This document shows, piece by piece, positions 61,689 through 64,000 of a DNA stretch of 64,000 bases. This DNA comes from Fodinicurvata fenggangensis DSM 21160 (GTDB taxonomy: Bacteria; Pseudomonadota; Alphaproteobacteria; Kiloniellales; DSM-21159). The notes under the pieces were generated by a model, which made no database searches, was not told where the DNA came from, and worked only from the letters and a program-made list of their open reading frames with translations. The stretch lies in NCBI RefSeq assembly GCF_000686045.1, contig NZ_JMLV01000001.1:62001-126000 (forward strand), read 5' to 3'. The position numbers were made by a program, and so were the translations under genes. Positions within the stretch are counted from its first letter, which is position 1. The number at the start of each line of letters is the position of its first letter.

Positions 61689-62756
61689 ATGAGCGCACAG
61701 GACGAGAATGCTCCCCGACAGCCACTGGTTTCAGGTCGGCGGCTCCTGGTCTTCTCCGGACTTTTCGCGCTGCTGACCTTTCTCGGCTTTTATGCCGTGT
61801 ACGCTCAGTTTGCCGGCAAGAGTCTTGTTTTCGATACCCGGCTGCTTGCCTGGTCGACTGTGCTCTCCATCTCAGGCCTGTTCGTTGTCTATATTCTTTC
61901 CGATGGATTGCGACTGTATTTCACCTTGCGCGCGCTGGGCCAGCGCGTACCGCTCAGTCAGATCTTCCGTCTGGTCTTCATCAATATTTTCTTCTCGAAC
62001 GTGACGCCGATGGCAACAGGCGGCGGTGTGGCGCAGATATGGTATCTTCAACGACATGGCGTACGGGTCGGTACGGCCACAGCTGCAACCACGATCCGAA
62101 CCGTTCTGGCTGTTGTCTTCATTTTCACTCTGACACCTGTATTCCTGCTGACGCTGGATGCCTTGCACAACCAGACGCTTATCAGCCGGATCAGCTGGAT
62201 ACTCTCTGTCCTGATCGTGCTGTATCTCGGATTCTTCGCAGTCGTCCTGTTGCGTGCGCGCTGGCTGATCGGGCCGGTCTCACGGGTTTTGAAGGCGTTA
62301 CGCTGGCTGCATTTGATTAGCCAGGAAAGACATATTCGCTGGCAATACAAGTGCCGGCGCGAAATGCTGCACTTCTCGTACAGTTTCGCAATCTACCTGC
62401 AGGGGCCGAAAGCATACGTATCGCTTTCCATATTCTTCACGTTTCTCTTCCTGCTCAGTCTGTTCAGTTTTCCGGCGCTGATCATTGCGGGATTGGGGTA
62501 TCACGTGGATTATATTGTCACGACCGGTCTTCTGGTGGTCACGACCTTTGTCATGTACTTTTCGCCGACCCCCGGAGCGGCCGGGATATCGGAGGGAGTG
62601 TTCGGTAGCTTCTTCAGCGGCATCCTTACACCCGACCACCTGATATTGGTGATCCTGGCATGGCGCGTGGTAACTGTTTACATCGGGATGCTGGTCGGCC
62701 TCGTGATCATGCAGCTGGAGATCGCACCGGGAAAGAAAGCGCGTGAAACGACGTAA
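61689..62756 (+). CDS. Flippase-like membrane protein (lysylphosphatidylglycerol synthase TM family)
   Basis: The 355-residue protein has about eight hydrophobic segments and family features: LRLYFTLRALGQRVPLSQIFRLVF near residue 74, FFSNVTPMATGGGVAQIWYL near residue 101 and FSPTPGAAGISEGVF near residue 295. The GG..AQ and PGAxGxxE motifs mark the UPF0104/LPG-synthase-TM family of lipid flippase-like proteins. The next gene, which contains a glycosyltransferase domain, starts 14 bases before its stop. A role in lipid-linked glycan handling is therefore plausible. Confidence 0.82.
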   Translation: MSAQDENAPRQPLVSGRRLLVFSGLFALLTFLGFYAVYAQFAGKSLVFDTRLLAWSTVLSISGLFVVYILSDGLRLYFTLRALGQRVPLSQIFRLVFINIFFSNVTPMATGGGVAQIWYLQRHGVRVGTATAATTIRTVLAVVFIFTLTPVFLLTLDALHNQTLISRISWILSVLIVLYLGFFAVVLLRARWLIGPVSRVLKALRWLHLISQERHIRWQYKCRREMLHFSYSFAIYLQGPKAYVSLSIFFTFLFLLSLFSFPALIIAGLGYHVDYIVTTGLLVVTTFVMYFSPTPGAAGISEGVFGSFFSGILTPDHLILVILAWRVVTVYIGMLVGLVIMQLEIAPGKKARETT

Positions 62757-64000
62757 TCCCCTTAAACTGCTTTTCTATCTGAACGTCCTGATTGTTGTCT
62801 TCCTGATTGGTTACAAGGCCTATCTCAACTACTTCCTCTCCGATTTCAACGCGGAACATACGGAACAGCTGACGCAACTTGAGGAAAGACTGGAAGGCAA
62901 AGATGACTTCAGCTTTGCCGTTGTAGGCAACATCAACAACTCGGTCGGCATTTTCGAACGCAAGATCGTTCCCATGCTCAACGAGTCCGACATTGATTTC
63001 CTGGTTTCCGCAGGCAATGCCGTCAGTGGGGGTGGCGAGGACAAGTACAGAGCCCTGCATGGCAGCCTGAGCAATCTTGAGATCCCCTATCTTCTGACTT
63101 TTGGTGAGAACGAGTACGAGGATTTTGGGAGCTTTCGCTTCTATGAGCATTTCGGGCCGCATTTCTATTCCGTGGTTGCCAACAACAGCCGGCTGATATT
63201 CCTGGACAGCACGGGGAAGACGCCCTTTTCCTGGCAGCACCGCTGGCTGGAAGACATTCTGGAGGCGGATGAATCGGATCATGTTTTCGTTTTCGTCGGC
63301 CACCCCTTGTTCGAGGCCGAGCAGTCTGTGCTGTTTGGTTCCTCCGATGCCTACTGGGATTCTGAAACCTCACGCCTGCAACTGCTCGATCTCATACAGC
63401 GGCACGAGGTGGATGCCGTCTTTTCCGCAAACCTGCCGCTGTATTCCCAGCAGTCCGTCGCGGATACCGAATTCATCACCACAGGAGGGGCAGGGGGCCT
63501 GATCCTGAACAATGATGTCAGTTTCCATCACTTCATCCGGGTGAATGTGACCCCTGAGGATTTCGAGGTCGAACTGGTTCCCCTGGACATCGGTCAGCAC
63601 CCGATCCTGAAACAGCTGGAGAGTTTCTGGTTCTTCATCTACTCGCTGTTTTATGTCGGTTATCAGAACTTCATCCTGCTGGTCAGTGTCCTGACCCTGA
63701 TTGCCATTCGTCTCTACACGATGATCTTTCTGGATCGGGACTATTATCCCGATTACGACATCGACCCGTCCCCCTGGCTAAACAAACCTCTCCGCGTGGC
63801 AATGTTCACGAACAACTACCTACCCTTCATTGGCGGGGTTCCGATTTCCATAGCTCGATTGCGGCGAGGCCTGGAGGCTCTGGGAAACAGGAGCCTGGTG
63901 ATTGCTCCGCGTTATTCCGGTATCGGGGAAGAGGAAGAGAATACACTCTATGTACCTTCACTCCTGCCGGTCGGGCGAAAGCGTGAATTCCGCATGGCCA
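62743..64000 (+). CDS. Metallophosphoesterase-like and glycosyltransferase fusion (3' end outside window)
   Basis: An open frame of at least 419 codons starts at GTG 62743 inside the flippase gene and runs past the window edge. A membrane helix (about residues 9-27) precedes a calcineurin-like phosphoesterase domain (about 45-290) with weakened metal motifs: VVGNINNSVG, SAGNAVSGGGEDKY, LLTFGENEYEDFG where GNHE is expected, and FVGHPLFE. A second hydrophobic region (about 295-325) is followed from residue 350 by VAMFTNNYLPFIGGV, the start of a GT4-type glycosyltransferase. The alternative is that the phosphoesterase part is inactive and serves as a sensor or scaffold. Confidence 0.7.
   Translation, partial: MKRRNPLKLLFYLNVLIVVFLIGYKAYLNYFLSDFNAEHTEQLTQLEERLEGKDDFSFAVVGNINNSVGIFERKIVPMLNESDIDFLVSAGNAVSGGGEDKYRALHGSLSNLEIPYLLTFGENEYEDFGSFRFYEHFGPHFYSVVANNSRLIFLDSTGKTPFSWQHRWLEDILEADESDHVFVFVGHPLFEAEQSVLFGSSDAYWDSETSRLQLLDLIQRHEVDAVFSANLPLYSQQSVADTEFITTGGAGGLILNNDVSFHHFIRVNVTPEDFEVELVPLDIGQHPILKQLESFWFFIYSLFYVGYQNFILLVSVLTLIAIRLYTMIFLDRDYYPDYDIDPSPWLNKPLRVAMFTNNYLPFIGGVPISIARLRRGLEALGNRSLVIAPRYSGIGEEEENTLYVPSLLPVGRKREFRMA

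Overview
The window looks like a piece of chromosome from a GC-rich alphaproteobacterium, probably a marine or halophilic member of the Rhodospirillales-like lineages. The evidence is the serA-hisZ-purA order, a sigma-32 gene beside rluD, abundant TRAP transporters, an osmoprotectant ABC transporter and a complete ectoine/5-hydroxyectoine utilisation cluster. No insertion sequence, CRISPR array, rRNA or replication origin was seen. The only RNA gene found is a tRNA-Glu(CTC).

Layout. 0-8.1 kb is housekeeping: the 3' end of serA, hisZ, purA, a tail-anchored pseudokinase with a small membrane partner, rpoH, rluD, a small membrane protein and tRNA-Glu. 8.1-12.5 kb is an accessory island: a TPR/beta-barrel outer-membrane protein downstream of a very acidic Ser/Asp-rich secreted protein, followed by a gap of about 700 bases. 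12.5-27.8 kb mixes metabolism and membrane functions: a cupin dioxygenase, a LytTR regulator, a four-gene YehZYXW-type osmoprotectant ABC transporter, a PhoD-like phosphatase, a hemerythrin/DedA pair, a cobalt-type nitrile hydratase with its activator, a YeeE-type sulfur transporter, and an aminotransferase resembling (R)-amine transaminases.

28-36 kb is a possible catabolic module. It holds a PanB-like enzyme, a GntR/FCD regulator, a TRAP transporter, a DUF6166 protein, a PhyH dioxygenase, a thiol-dioxygenase-like cupin and a membrane fatty-acid-hydroxylase-like protein. Variants of one AT-rich palindrome lie upstream of four of its transcription units. 36-38.4 kb holds a GlxA-type AraC regulator and a PAS histidine kinase that converge and overlap.

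38.4-51.9 kb is the ectoine/hydroxyectoine degradation cluster: DABA aminotransferase (atf), semialdehyde dehydrogenase (ssd), asnC, uehA, the MocR-type regulator enuR, uehB, uehC and eutABCDE. Unusually, uehA is split from uehBC and lies divergent from enuR.

52-61.5 kb is a Lap-type type I secretion locus: a TolC/LapE-like outer-membrane protein, a LapB-like ABC exporter, a LapC-like adaptor, a LapG-like periplasmic protease, a transmembrane sensor with a degenerate HD-GYP domain, an RHH-PAS protein, and a small acidic convergent protein that may resemble the C-terminus of giant adhesins. No GGDEF-EAL LapD is present. The degenerate HD-GYP protein sits where LapD would be expected and is the best candidate here for an undescribed regulatory variant. 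The window ends in a flippase-like membrane protein gene overlapping a gene that fuses a degenerate metallophosphoesterase domain to a glycosyltransferase. That last gene runs off the edge.

All family calls come from reading motifs by eye; no database search was run.
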